Both the position numbers and the translations under genes were made by a program. A stretch of 43,481 nt of DNA from CAZPLZ01 sp964587525 (lineage in GTDB: Bacteria; Oederibacteriota; CAKKQC01), in NCBI GenBank assembly GCA_964587525.1, contig CAZPLZ010000002.1, positions 1 to 43,481 on the forward strand. Reading direction: 5' to 3'. Under the pieces are notes generated by a model. It was not told the origin of the DNA and did not search any database. It saw only the letters and a program-made list of their open reading frames with translations. Below are positions 7,906-15,920 of this stretch, piece after piece (within the stretch, counting starts at the first letter, position 1; each line of letters starts with the position of its first letter).

Positions 7906-9291
7906 GTGACGGACGCGAGCACTTTGTCCTACGCTCCCCCGGGGTTCGACTGGCCATGTTGTCCCCAGGCCGAGGCCGTCGTCGAGGACTACCTAATGAA
8001 GTTCCTTGCCGGGCACGTGTTCGCCGCTCGCCTCGCCAAGCGTATGGGAGCGGAAACCAGCACCCGCTTCTTCGACTGGGTCGATTACCTGGAGGTGCCG
8101 CCCGATCCGGCGGACGCAGGCCGGATCCAGGAGGCCGGCTACGTCCAGGAGGAGGTCGAGGCCCCGGCGGGCTGGACAGTGTTCTGGCATCCGCACGCCC
8201 AGCTTCCGCGGATCGTGGTCCGGGAAGATCTCCAGGCTCCCGGAGCCGCGATTCATGTCGACTCCATCTGCGACTTTCAGGTGGCGCACGGACTGTCCCA
8301 ACCGATCCAGGGGGCCCCGGGATCCTCCTACCGGATCCTTCGCCTGCCCGAGGGTCCGTCGGTCCTCTCGGTCGTCGAGCGTCGGGCGTACGCAGGCTAC
8401 GTGCCGGACGAGCGTCCGAGGGCCGAGGCATACCTGCGTGCCTTGGAGAGGTGGTGTACGCGGCCGCGAGCCTTCGAGCCCGAAGCGGAAGTGGCCGGCA
8501 TGGCCGAGACACTCGCGCTGGCCGAAGGCCTGGTGGAGGATCTGGGAACAGGCCGGGCGGCGTGTGTGTTTCTCGACGGCGAGCGGCGATACTGGCAGGC
8601 GCGCAACCGGGCGGGGCGGTTCCAGAAGTGGCGCCAGGACGGGTTGGGCCTGGGCTGGGCGAACCACGATCACCACACGTTCCGCTCCAGCGGCCGGCAC
8701 TTCCCTGCGCTAATCCGCATCCTCGAGGCGCTGGGCTTCCGCCGGCGGGAGCGGTTCTACGCGGGGGCGGAGGCCGGGTGGGGAGCGCAGGTGATGGAGC
8801 AGCCCGAGGCGCGCCTGGTGGTGTTTGCGGACGTGGATCTCGCGCAGACGGAGACCCAGATCGACTTCACGCGGGTGGCGCCGAGCGAGCTGGGGCGGCC
8901 GGGAACGGTGGGGCTCTGGTGCGCCCTGCACGGCGAGTCGATGCTACAGGCAGGGATGCATCACCTGGAGGCCCAGTTCAACTTCGAGGACCTGCGCGCG
9001 GCGCTCAAGGGTGCCGGACACGGCATGATGACGCCGTTCAGCGACTTCCCGTTCCTCAGACAGGCATTCACGGAGGGCGAGCCCTGGCCGGTGGCCGAAT
9101 CGCGCCTGCGCCGCGCACGCGATGCGGGCTGGATTGACGAGGGGAGCGTGAGCCGCTTCCGGACGGCAGGCGCCGTGGGCAGCCACCTGGAGAACCTCCA
9201 GCGCCGCGAGGGATTCAAAGGGTTCAACCAGGAGTCCGTGAGCGCAATCATCAGGGACGTCCACCCAGAGCGACAGGCCGCGCAGAAGTAG
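7906..9291 (+). CDS. Conserved protein of unknown function, possibly VOC-like
   Basis: 461 residues from a GTG start that is well supported by AAAGGAGG seven bases upstream. I do not recognise a named family. The central part (HHTFRSS, then LIRILEALGFRRRERFYAG, then GWGAQVMEQP and VVFADVDL) has the rhythm of a vicinal-oxygen-chelate half, with histidines, a helix and a strand ending in acidic residues. That is an inference from pattern only. The C-terminal half is rich in aromatic and acidic residues and contains the phrase HHLEAQFNFEDLRAAL. No signal peptide or membrane segment is present. Codon usage looks like that of its GC-rich neighbours, so the gene appears native rather than recently acquired. 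It stands alone between a phosphodiesterase and an antiporter. Confidence 0.75.
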   Translation: MTDASTLSYAPPGFDWPCCPQAEAVVEDYLMKFLAGHVFAARLAKRMGAETSTRFFDWVDYLEVPPDPADAGRIQEAGYVQEEVEAPAGWTVFWHPHAQLPRIVVREDLQAPGAAIHVDSICDFQVAHGLSQPIQGAPGSSYRILRLPEGPSVLSVVERRAYAGYVPDERPRAEAYLRALERWCTRPRAFEPEAEVAGMAETLALAEGLVEDLGTGRAACVFLDGERRYWQARNRAGRFQKWRQDGLGLGWANHDHHTFRSSGRHFPALIRILEALGFRRRERFYAGAEAGWGAQVMEQPEARLVVFADVDLAQTETQIDFTRVAPSELGRPGTVGLWCALHGESMLQAGMHHLEAQFNFEDLRAALKGAGHGMMTPFSDFPFLRQAFTEGEPWPVAESRLRRARDAGWIDEGSVSRFRTAGAVGSHLENLQRREGFKGFNQESVSAIIRDVHPERQAAQK

Positions 9292-9295
9292 GGCA

Positions 9296-9327
9296 GGATG
9301 AGGGACGTTTCTGGCAATATAACATTC
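9296..9327 (+). repeat. R1 dispersed repeat, copy 1 (diverged)
   Basis: Reads GGGACGTTTCTGGCAATATAACATTC-like sequence just after the stop of the preceding gene. It aligns best with the copy at 25330-25361, with the same spacing between GAGGGAC and ACATTC, and more loosely with the copies near 21.8, 23.6, 39.5 and 41.7 kb. Confidence 0.5.
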
Positions 9328-9363
9328 TAAACGTGTCAGCCTGACCGGCGGACCACCCCTGGC

Positions 9364-10911
9364 ATGACCGGCACCGTCTTCGCGCTCGTCCCGCCCCTGC
9401 TGGCCATTGTCCTGGCGATCACCACCCGGCGGGTGTACCTCTCGCTGTTCGCGGGGGTTGCGGTCGGCGCCGCCATGGTGACCGGCGGCGACATCCCCCA
9501 GACGCTGTGGCGGCTGGTCAGCGAGTACGCCATCAACCCCTTCCACCACCCTGACCGGTTGAAGCTGCTCGCCTTCACCACGATGATCGGCGCCACCGTG
9601 GCCCTGATGGCGGCCAGCGGCGGAACCGGCGCGCTGGTCTCGCGGCTGGTCCGGCTGGCCTCCACGGCGACCAGGGCACAGGTCTTCGCCGGGCTGGCCG
9701 GGCTGCTGATCTTTTTCGACGACTACGCCAACTGCTTGATCGTCGGCCCCGCATTCATGGCCGTGTTCGCGTATCACCGGCTCAGCCGGGCCAAACTCGC
9801 GTACATCGTGGACTCAACCGCCGCCGCGGTCTCAAGCACCATGTTCATCAGCAGTTGGATCGGCCTTGAGCTGAGCCTGATCAAAGACGCCATCGCAGCG
9901 CTGCCGCAGCCGGATCTGGCGGGCATGGAACCATACTCGGTGTTCCTCGAATCCATCCCGTTCCGGTTCTACCTGCTGTTCGCCCTGGCCCTCGTGTTCA
10001 TCATCGGCTGCTCCGGCCGTGACTTTGGCCCCATGGCGGCCTCGGAGCGGGCGGCCCGGAAAGGGCCTGCTCCGCGGACTGGCCGAACCGGCAGGCGCGG
10101 CCACTTGGCGCTGGCGATCATCCCCATGTCGCTGCTCCTGTTCGGCACCCTCGCCGGTCTCATCCTCAGCGGCAGGAGCGCCCTGGCCGCGGAAGGCGAG
10201 CTGGCATCGTCCACGTTACGCGACGTGATCAGCGCGGCGGACCCGTACAACGCGATGTTCTGGGCGTCCCTGTCAAGCTTCGTCGCCGCCCTCGCCCTGG
10301 CCTCCTGGCCGGGCAGGCTTAGAACCGCTGCCCTGGCCCGCGCCACCGCACGCGGGGCGTGGCTCATGATCCCGCCGCTCCTCATCCTGGTCCTGGCCTG
10401 GGCGCTTGGCGACATCTGCCGCGAGCTCGGCACCGGGCAGTACGTCGGGCAGGCGCTCGCGGACGCGGCGAAGCCGTGGATCCTCCCAACGCTGGTGTTC
10501 CTCGCCGGCGCGGGGGTGAGCTTTTCCACCGGCACATCGTTTGGCACCATGGCCATCCTTATGCCGGTGGCGATTCCGCTGGCGGCGGCCAGCGGCACTG
10601 CGGCCGGGCTTGCCCCTGACGCGGCGCAACTGCTCCTGGTATCAACGGTGGGAAGCGTGCTGGGGGGCGCGGTGTTCGGCGATCACTGTTCGATCATCAG
10701 CGACACGACCATTCTGTCCGCCACCGCCACCCGCTGCGGCCTGGTGGAGCACTTCCAGACCCAGATCCCCTACGCCCTGCTCGCCGGCGCCGTCGCCATC
10801 GTGGTGGGCACCCTTCCCGCCGGGCTGGGCATCTCCCCCTGGCTGTGTCTGCCGGCCGGGATCCTTGTGATGATCGCCATCGTCCGCTTCCTGGGCCGCC
10901 CTTCACCATGA
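9364..10911 (+). CDS. NhaC-family Na+/H+ antiporter-like transporter
   Basis: 515 residues, mostly hydrophobic, with about 11-12 predicted membrane segments. The key family signature is in the second half: GVSFSTGTSFGTMAIL followed by VLGGAVFGDHCSIISDTT and SATATRC, which is characteristic of NhaC-type carriers. An FDDYANCLIVGP motif in the first half contains buried acidic residues of the kind used for cation exchange. The natural substrate may be Na+/H+ or an organic acid/amine, since this superfamily includes both, so the cargo is not certain. The start codon is ATG at 9364 with no strong ribosome-binding site. A diverged R1 repeat lies in the 72-base gap upstream. Confidence 0.9.
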   Translation: MTGTVFALVPPLLAIVLAITTRRVYLSLFAGVAVGAAMVTGGDIPQTLWRLVSEYAINPFHHPDRLKLLAFTTMIGATVALMAASGGTGALVSRLVRLASTATRAQVFAGLAGLLIFFDDYANCLIVGPAFMAVFAYHRLSRAKLAYIVDSTAAAVSSTMFISSWIGLELSLIKDAIAALPQPDLAGMEPYSVFLESIPFRFYLLFALALVFIIGCSGRDFGPMAASERAARKGPAPRTGRTGRRGHLALAIIPMSLLLFGTLAGLILSGRSALAAEGELASSTLRDVISAADPYNAMFWASLSSFVAALALASWPGRLRTAALARATARGAWLMIPPLLILVLAWALGDICRELGTGQYVGQALADAAKPWILPTLVFLAGAGVSFSTGTSFGTMAILMPVAIPLAAASGTAAGLAPDAAQLLLVSTVGSVLGGAVFGDHCSIISDTTILSATATRCGLVEHFQTQIPYALLAGAVAIVVGTLPAGLGISPWLCLPAGILVMIAIVRFLGRPSP

Positions 10912-10984
10912 CTCACGCGCTGAGCGGCCGTTCCGGGGTTGTGAAACAGCCTCTCTATCATTGAGACCAACCAGCCCATATTAT

Positions 10985-12037
10985 ATGGAAACTATGGTGA
11001 CCCCTCCCGTGAGCCGGGCCCAGTTCGCCAGCGACAACGCCACCGGTATCTGTCCGGAAGCGTGGGAAGCCATGGCCGAAGCCAACCGGGGGGCCGCCGA
11101 AGCCTACGGTGAGGACTCGTGGACCAAAACCGCCTGCGATCTGTTCCGGGAGCTCTTCGAGACCGACTGCGATGTGTTTTTCACCTTCAATGGCACCGCG
11201 TCCAACTCGTTGGCGCTCGCCTCCCTCTGCCAGTCCTACCACAGCATCATCTGCCATGAGCTGGCGCATGTGGAGACCGATGAGTGCGGCGGGCCCGAGT
11301 TTTTCTCCAATGGAACCAAAATTCTCCTTGCGCGGGGGAACCACGGGAAAGTAGGTCCGGCGGCGGTGGAGGAACTGGTTCGACGCCGCAGCGATGTCCA
11401 CTATCCCAAACCCAAAGCGCTGAGCCTGACGCAGGCCACCGAGCTGGGCACCGTCTATACCGTGCAAGAGCTGGAGGCCATTCACGACACCACCAGGGGG
11501 CTGAAGCTTCATCTCCATATGGATGGAGCCCGGTTCGCCAATGCCATGGCCTTCCTCCAGGTCCCCCCCAAGGACATCACCTGGAAGGTCGGGGTGGATG
11601 TCCTGTGTTTCGGCGGCAGCAAGAACGGCCTAGCCGTGGGTGAAGCGGTGATTTTCTTTAACAAAGCGCTGGCTCAGGAATTCGACTACCGCTGCAAGCA
11701 GGCCGGCCAACTTTCATCCAAGATGCGCTTTCTCTCCGCCCCCTGGGTTGGACTCCTCAAGTCCGGCACCTGGCTCAACAATGCCGAACATGCCAACCGC
11801 ATGGCGCGCCTTCTGGAATCTCAACTGCGGACCGTTCCGGGCGTTGAACTCCTGGGGTCCGGCCAAGCCAATGCGGTCTTTGTAAAATTTCCTCCAGCGA
11901 TCAGCGAACGCCTGCAGGAGCGCGGGTGGAAATACTATGCCTTCGTCGGCGCCGGTGGATCGCGTCTCATGTGCTCATGGAGCACCAAGGAAGAGGACAT
12001 CCACGCGCTCATGCAGGACATCAAGCAGCAGCGTTAA
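10985..12037 (+). CDS. ltaE: Threonine aldolase-family PLP enzyme
   Basis: 350 residues from ATG at 10985; ATG at 10994 is also possible, and the frame is open to a TTG at 10961. Fold-type I PLP landmarks are present: FASDNATGICPEAW near the N-terminus, YGEDSWT (active-site loop), HMDGAR with D180 contacting the PLP ring nitrogen, and CFGGSKNGL with K213 as the Schiff-base lysine. Low-specificity L-threonine aldolases cleave L-threonine or allo-threonine to glycine and acetaldehyde. Related beta-eliminating lyases share the motif order, so the exact substrate is probable rather than certain. The gene is co-directional with the antiporter, 73 bases downstream. Confidence 0.87.
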   Translation: METMVTPPVSRAQFASDNATGICPEAWEAMAEANRGAAEAYGEDSWTKTACDLFRELFETDCDVFFTFNGTASNSLALASLCQSYHSIICHELAHVETDECGGPEFFSNGTKILLARGNHGKVGPAAVEELVRRRSDVHYPKPKALSLTQATELGTVYTVQELEAIHDTTRGLKLHLHMDGARFANAMAFLQVPPKDITWKVGVDVLCFGGSKNGLAVGEAVIFFNKALAQEFDYRCKQAGQLSSKMRFLSAPWVGLLKSGTWLNNAEHANRMARLLESQLRTVPGVELLGSGQANAVFVKFPPAISERLQERGWKYYAFVGAGGSRLMCSWSTKEEDIHALMQDIKQQR

Positions 12038-12071
12038 CGTTCGCCCCCCTCTTCCCTTTAGGTACCTTCCC

Positions 12072-13337
12072 CTACCAGCGGCGCTGGCGCCGGTTCCGGT
12101 GGTCCACCCAAGGCCGCAGCCCCGCCTTCCCCGCGGGAGCGTGGGCGGGAGGCGGTGCGGGACGGTAGTCTTGGCGAGGCGCCGGGGGAGGCGGAACCGC
12201 CGCCACGGCGAACCCTTCAGGAACGGGCGTCACCGGGATCCGCATTCGAATCAGCTTCTCGATAGCGACGAGATCTTGACGCTCGTCCGGACCGCAGAAG
12301 GCGATCGCCACGCCCGCAGCGCCCGCGCGCGCGGTGCGGCCGATGCGGTGGACGTAGACCTCCGGGACGTCCGGAATGTCGAAGTTGATCACGTGCGTAA
12401 TGTCCTCGACGTCGATGCCCCGCGCCGCGATGTCGGTGGCCACCAGCACCCGGATTGCACCACGCTTGAAGTCCTCCAGGGCGCGCACCCGAGCCCCCTG
12501 GCCCTTGTTGCCGTGGATCGCGTCGGCCGACACCCGGCCCTGGACGAGCTTCTCGGCCACCCGGTTGGCTCCCCGCTTGGTGCGCGTGAAGACCAGCGTG
12601 CGGCGGAACGCCGGGTCCCTCAGGAGCCGCGCCAGGAGGTTGAACTTGTCGTGCTTGTTCACGTGGTAGAGCGACTGGGCGGTCTTCTCGATCGTCGTCG
12701 CCGGGGGCGTGATCTCCACCCGCACCGGGTTCGTGAGGATGTCCCGGGCGAGCGACTGGATGTCACGCGGAAGCGTCGCGGAGAAGAAAAGGGTCTGCCG
12801 CTTTCGCGGGAGGGTGGAGATCACCCGGCGCACGTCGTAGATGAACCCCATGTCGAGCATGCGGTCCGCCTCGTCCAGGACCAGGATCTCCACCCGGTTG
12901 AGCCGGGCGATTCGCTGGCCGAGGAGGTCCAGGAGGCGGCCCGGCGTGGCGACGAGGACGTCCACTCCCCTGCGGAGCGCCATCTCCTGGGGCCGCTGGC
13001 CTACGCCGCCGAACACCACCGTGTGCTGCACCCGGAGGTGGCGGCCATACGTGGCGAAGCTCTCCCCGATCTGTGCGGCGAGCTCACGGGTCGGCGAAAG
13101 GACGAGGACGCGCACATGTCGGTAGGCCGGCACGGGCGCGGCGTGGAGGCGCTGGAGGATCGGGAGCGCGAACGCGGCGGTCTTTCCCGTGCCGGTCTGC
13201 GCGCAGCCGAGGAGGTCGCGCCCCTCCAGGACGTGCACGATCGTCTTCTCCTGGATGGGCATGGGATGATCGTATCCTTCCTCCCGCACGGCGCGGAGGA
13301 GCGGCTCGATCAGCCGGAGGTCTTCAAAGCGGGTCAT
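12072..13337 (-). CDS. rhlE: DEAD-box ATP-dependent RNA helicase, RhlE type
   Basis: 421 residues. The Q motif is at the N-terminus (PMPIQEKTI), followed by motif I AQTGTGKTAAF, PTRELAAQ, TPGRLLD, motif II VLDEADRMLDMGF, motif III SAT, and in the second RecA lobe VATDIAARGIDV and HRIGRTARAG. The C-terminal tail of about 50 residues is rich in proline, alanine and arginine (PPPPAPRQDYRP), as is usual for RhlE-like proteins, where it helps RNA binding. It should act in ribosome assembly or RNA remodelling in the cytoplasm. It converges with the threonine aldolase gene and is divergent from the ThuA-like gene; the 112-base divergent spacer contains a short dispersed repeat (R4). Confidence 0.94.
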   Translation of the reverse strand: MTRFEDLRLIEPLLRAVREEGYDHPMPIQEKTIVHVLEGRDLLGCAQTGTGKTAAFALPILQRLHAAPVPAYRHVRVLVLSPTRELAAQIGESFATYGRHLRVQHTVVFGGVGQRPQEMALRRGVDVLVATPGRLLDLLGQRIARLNRVEILVLDEADRMLDMGFIYDVRRVISTLPRKRQTLFFSATLPRDIQSLARDILTNPVRVEITPPATTIEKTAQSLYHVNKHDKFNLLARLLRDPAFRRTLVFTRTKRGANRVAEKLVQGRVSADAIHGNKGQGARVRALEDFKRGAIRVLVATDIAARGIDVEDITHVINFDIPDVPEVYVHRIGRTARAGAAGVAIAFCGPDERQDLVAIEKLIRMRIPVTPVPEGFAVAAVPPPPAPRQDYRPAPPPAHAPAGKAGLRPWVDHRNRRQRRW

Positions 13338-13373
13338 GAAACATCCACAGTATCAGGTACCTACATTCTACTA

Positions 13374-13418
13374 AAAACTCCTCACCCAAAAGTATGAAGA
13401 TATGAACTATGTCCCCCA
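13374..13418 (+). repeat. R4 dispersed repeat, copy 1
   Basis: AAAACTCCTC, then a CCCAAAAGTATGAA-like segment and ATGTCCCC. A second copy with the same order and spacing is at 26937-26983. Confidence 0.5.
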
Positions 13419-13449
13419 AAACGTATAGTGATTCGCTAAGGAGGGCATC

Positions 13450-14079
13450 ATGGCCAATGCGCAGGTGATAGTTGCGGGTACCGACCTCTGGCACGATCTT
13501 TTGGCAGGAGGCCAAGCGGTGCAGAAGACGCTGCTCGAAGCAGGCGTTCACGCCACGCTCCGGGTGGGATTGGAGCGGTTCAGCGCCGAGCAGGAGAAGA
13601 CCCCGGACGTCTACGTCATCAATGGCATGGCGACGTGGATATCCCCGGAAGGCAGCACGGCCCTGGCGAACAAAATCGTCGCCGGCACCGGGCTCGTCAT
13701 CCTGCACGCAACGAACGTGGCGTTCGGGGACTGGAAGGATCAGATCGGTTTCTTTCAGCTCATCGGGAGCCGGTTCGTGAGCCATCCCCCGCTGACCCAG
13801 TTCACCGTTCAGCCGGGGGAAGCCCACCCGGTCACGAACGGCGTCGGAAAGTTCGAGATCGAAGACGAAGGGTACGAGATAGAATGGACGGGCGAGCCGC
13901 CGAAGGTGCTGGCAACCGGGGAATGGGGCGGCGCCGTGCACCCGCTGGTCTACGTCCGCGAGCACGGGAAGGGCCGCGTCTGCTACATCGCCCTCGGCCA
14001 CGACGGCCGGGCGTGGAGCAACCCGGGATTCAAGCGGCTCGTGACCCAGGCCGTCTCCTGGGCCGCACTAAAGACCTGA
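13450..14079 (+). CDS. ThuA-like domain protein
   Basis: 209 residues with a good ribosome-binding site (AAGGAGGG, about six bases before ATG). The sequence follows the ThuA/class I glutamine-amidotransferase-like fold: VIVAGTDLWHD at the first strand, VYVINGMATWI, GLVILHATNVAF in the nucleophile-elbow region, a FVSHPPLTQFTV segment and HPLVYVREHGKGRVCYIALGHD near the end, the last being highly typical of ThuA proteins. The family is found in sugar-utilisation loci and includes KefQ-like keto-glycoside enzymes, but biochemical roles are established only for a few members. There is no signal peptide. The terminal codons lie inside the R5 repeat, so the C-terminal KT and the stop come from repeated DNA. 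Confidence 0.86.
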   Translation: MANAQVIVAGTDLWHDLLAGGQAVQKTLLEAGVHATLRVGLERFSAEQEKTPDVYVINGMATWISPEGSTALANKIVAGTGLVILHATNVAFGDWKDQIGFFQLIGSRFVSHPPLTQFTVQPGEAHPVTNGVGKFEIEDEGYEIEWTGEPPKVLATGEWGGAVHPLVYVREHGKGRVCYIALGHDGRAWSNPGFKRLVTQAVSWAALKT

Positions 14080-14085
14080 CCCCAT
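14071..14085 (-). repeat. R5 short repeat, second copy at a stop codon
   Basis: AAGACCTGACCCC covers the final codons and TGA of the ThuA-like gene. The arrangement is the same as at 6537-6550, including the ~25-base gap to a convergent neighbour's stop codon. Confidence 0.5.
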
Positions 14086-14103
14086 TTCCCACCCCCGCTC
14101 TTG

Positions 14104-15756
14104 TTAGTTGCCCTCGACCTTGATTTTACCGCCGACAATCTCGAGTTTGATGATGGACCCGTACCCGCGTTCGGTGTGGTGCGCGGGGGCGTTCGAGTTG
14201 CACGTCCATACGTTGCCCTCTGCGTCGAATTCGATCTCACGCGTATAGGTCACGCGCGAGGGCATGCGGAACTCGACAAGGTCTTCCGTCTTCGGGTCGA
14301 ACCTATGGAGTGTGTCGTTCCCCGTGCCGCAAATCCAGACATAGCCCTTCGGGTCGATGTTCAACGCATAGGGGATCTGGTTCTCCGCGTCCGGAAGATC
14401 GTACACTTTCCACATTTCGGTCTTGGGGTCGAACCGGCCAAACACCCCTGAGCCGAACCCCGGCACCCACACGATACCGTCCGGCGCAACGTGAAGGCGC
14501 CGCGGCCCACGGAAAGGCGGGTTCCATTCCTTAATGTCCCCGTCCGGAGCGTTCGGGTCGATCCGCCCGATGCGGTTGCCGTTGAGCTTCGAGTACCAGA
14601 TGGTACCGTCGACAGGCGAGAAGTCGATGCCATACGGCGTGATGCCGCGCGATTCGCCGCGCCCGGCGCCGACCGCTTGGTCCCTCCTCAGGAGTTTGTA
14701 TTCCTTCACCTTAAGGGTTTCAGGGTGAAGTGAGAAACAAGAGTTCCTACCCGCGTCCGTATACCAGATAAGGCCCTCTGGGTCCTTGGGGTTGATACGC
14801 AGCGTATGGGGATAGGAGCCGCGTCGGGCCGGGGCCTCAGCACTCGAGGTGATGGTGAAATTCTTCGTCTTCATGTCAAACTTGGCCATCTCGCCGGAAA
14901 TACAGAGGGTGAACCACATGTTGCCGTCATTGCCCAGCTCGACCGAGTGCGGCCCCCTGTACCTTCCCGGGAATCGGTAGAGTTCGCGCTCGCCCGTCCC
15001 CGGGTCCAGCGTCAGAACTGCGTTTTGGGCCATATCCACCGCGTAGACCAGGCCGTCCGGCCCCAACTCAAGGTCATGGATCATGACGTTGAACTGCTCA
15101 CCCATGTCCCATTCGGTGATCTTTGCCTGCGTCGCGACACCTTTCGGGGCCGACGGCGGCACGAACGCTGGCCACTTCGCGACCGCGTCATCGCTGTAGG
15201 CCTCGACCAGACGCTTCGCGAGCGTATTCTGTGTGTGCTGGTAGAGTCCGCCGAAACCCTCCATGCGCTTCATCGCCGCCTCCCAGTCGGCCGGTGTTTT
15301 CGGGTTTCGCCAACCTCTGGACCCAGACTGATGGCAATAGGAGCACATCATCTTGTAGTTCTCTCTGTCCTTGCGGTTGTCCCACTTGAGCATGCTGAAC
15401 CCGCTGTCCGCCGTGCGCTGAATCTCCAGCTCTTCGCCCTTCGCGGGCTTCATGGCGAATGATACGCCGGTCGCGCCCGCGGCCACGTCTTCCTGCCATT
15501 CGTCGAGTTGACCCATGAGACGCGCACGCACATTGAACGTCACGTCGCGCAGCCCGTCGATCGCAAACGAACCGTCGGCCTGGCTGAATACCGAAATACT
15601 TTGCTGGCGCTCCTTGTCAAAAGCCGAGACCATCACGCCTTCCATGGCCTTGCCGGAAGCGTCCACCACATGGCCGCGGATCGTCTGTGCTTCGACGTAC
15701 CCCACGCACACACAAAACACCAGGGCCATCGCGGTCGTCCATACGGTTTTAGTCAT
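14104..15756 (-). CDS. Secreted Vgb-like beta-propeller with regulatory-like domain and one CxxCH motif
   Basis: 550 residues from ATG at 15756, which has AAGGA about seven bases upstream; longer frames are open but would bury the signal peptide. Residues 1-23 are a signal peptide. Residues 25-105 form a carboxypeptidase-regulatory-like beta domain (IRGHVVDASGKAMEGVMVSA). A single haem-binding CSYCH is at 138-142 (H142 ligand). Residues 190-550 are repeated blades with GLVYAVDM, GNMWFTL, GLIWYTD, GTIWYSK, GIVWVPG, GYVWICG and GNVWTCN, the spacing of virginiamycin B lyase-type propellers. A periplasmic or surface redox or dehydrogenase-associated role is plausible. No true lyase activity can be claimed. 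Confidence 0.85.
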   Translation of the reverse strand: MTKTVWTTAMALVFCVCVGYVEAQTIRGHVVDASGKAMEGVMVSAFDKERQQSISVFSQADGSFAIDGLRDVTFNVRARLMGQLDEWQEDVAAGATGVSFAMKPAKGEELEIQRTADSGFSMLKWDNRKDRENYKMMCSYCHQSGSRGWRNPKTPADWEAAMKRMEGFGGLYQHTQNTLAKRLVEAYSDDAVAKWPAFVPPSAPKGVATQAKITEWDMGEQFNVMIHDLELGPDGLVYAVDMAQNAVLTLDPGTGERELYRFPGRYRGPHSVELGNDGNMWFTLCISGEMAKFDMKTKNFTITSSAEAPARRGSYPHTLRINPKDPEGLIWYTDAGRNSCFSLHPETLKVKEYKLLRRDQAVGAGRGESRGITPYGIDFSPVDGTIWYSKLNGNRIGRIDPNAPDGDIKEWNPPFRGPRRLHVAPDGIVWVPGFGSGVFGRFDPKTEMWKVYDLPDAENQIPYALNIDPKGYVWICGTGNDTLHRFDPKTEDLVEFRMPSRVTYTREIEFDAEGNVWTCNSNAPAHHTERGYGSIIKLEIVGGKIKVEGN

Positions 15757-15920
15757 CACGTTTCCTTCCATGCTGTTGGCATTGGGGACATTATAGACCT
15801 GCGACCTAAGAGCTAGTCTCCGACTCTTATCGCTCACTACACCCGGGAGTCATTCTTCGCGTAAGTGCACACCCACTATTCTCTGAAGCATCTTACTTGA
15901 CGTTATTTTGACTCGTACAC

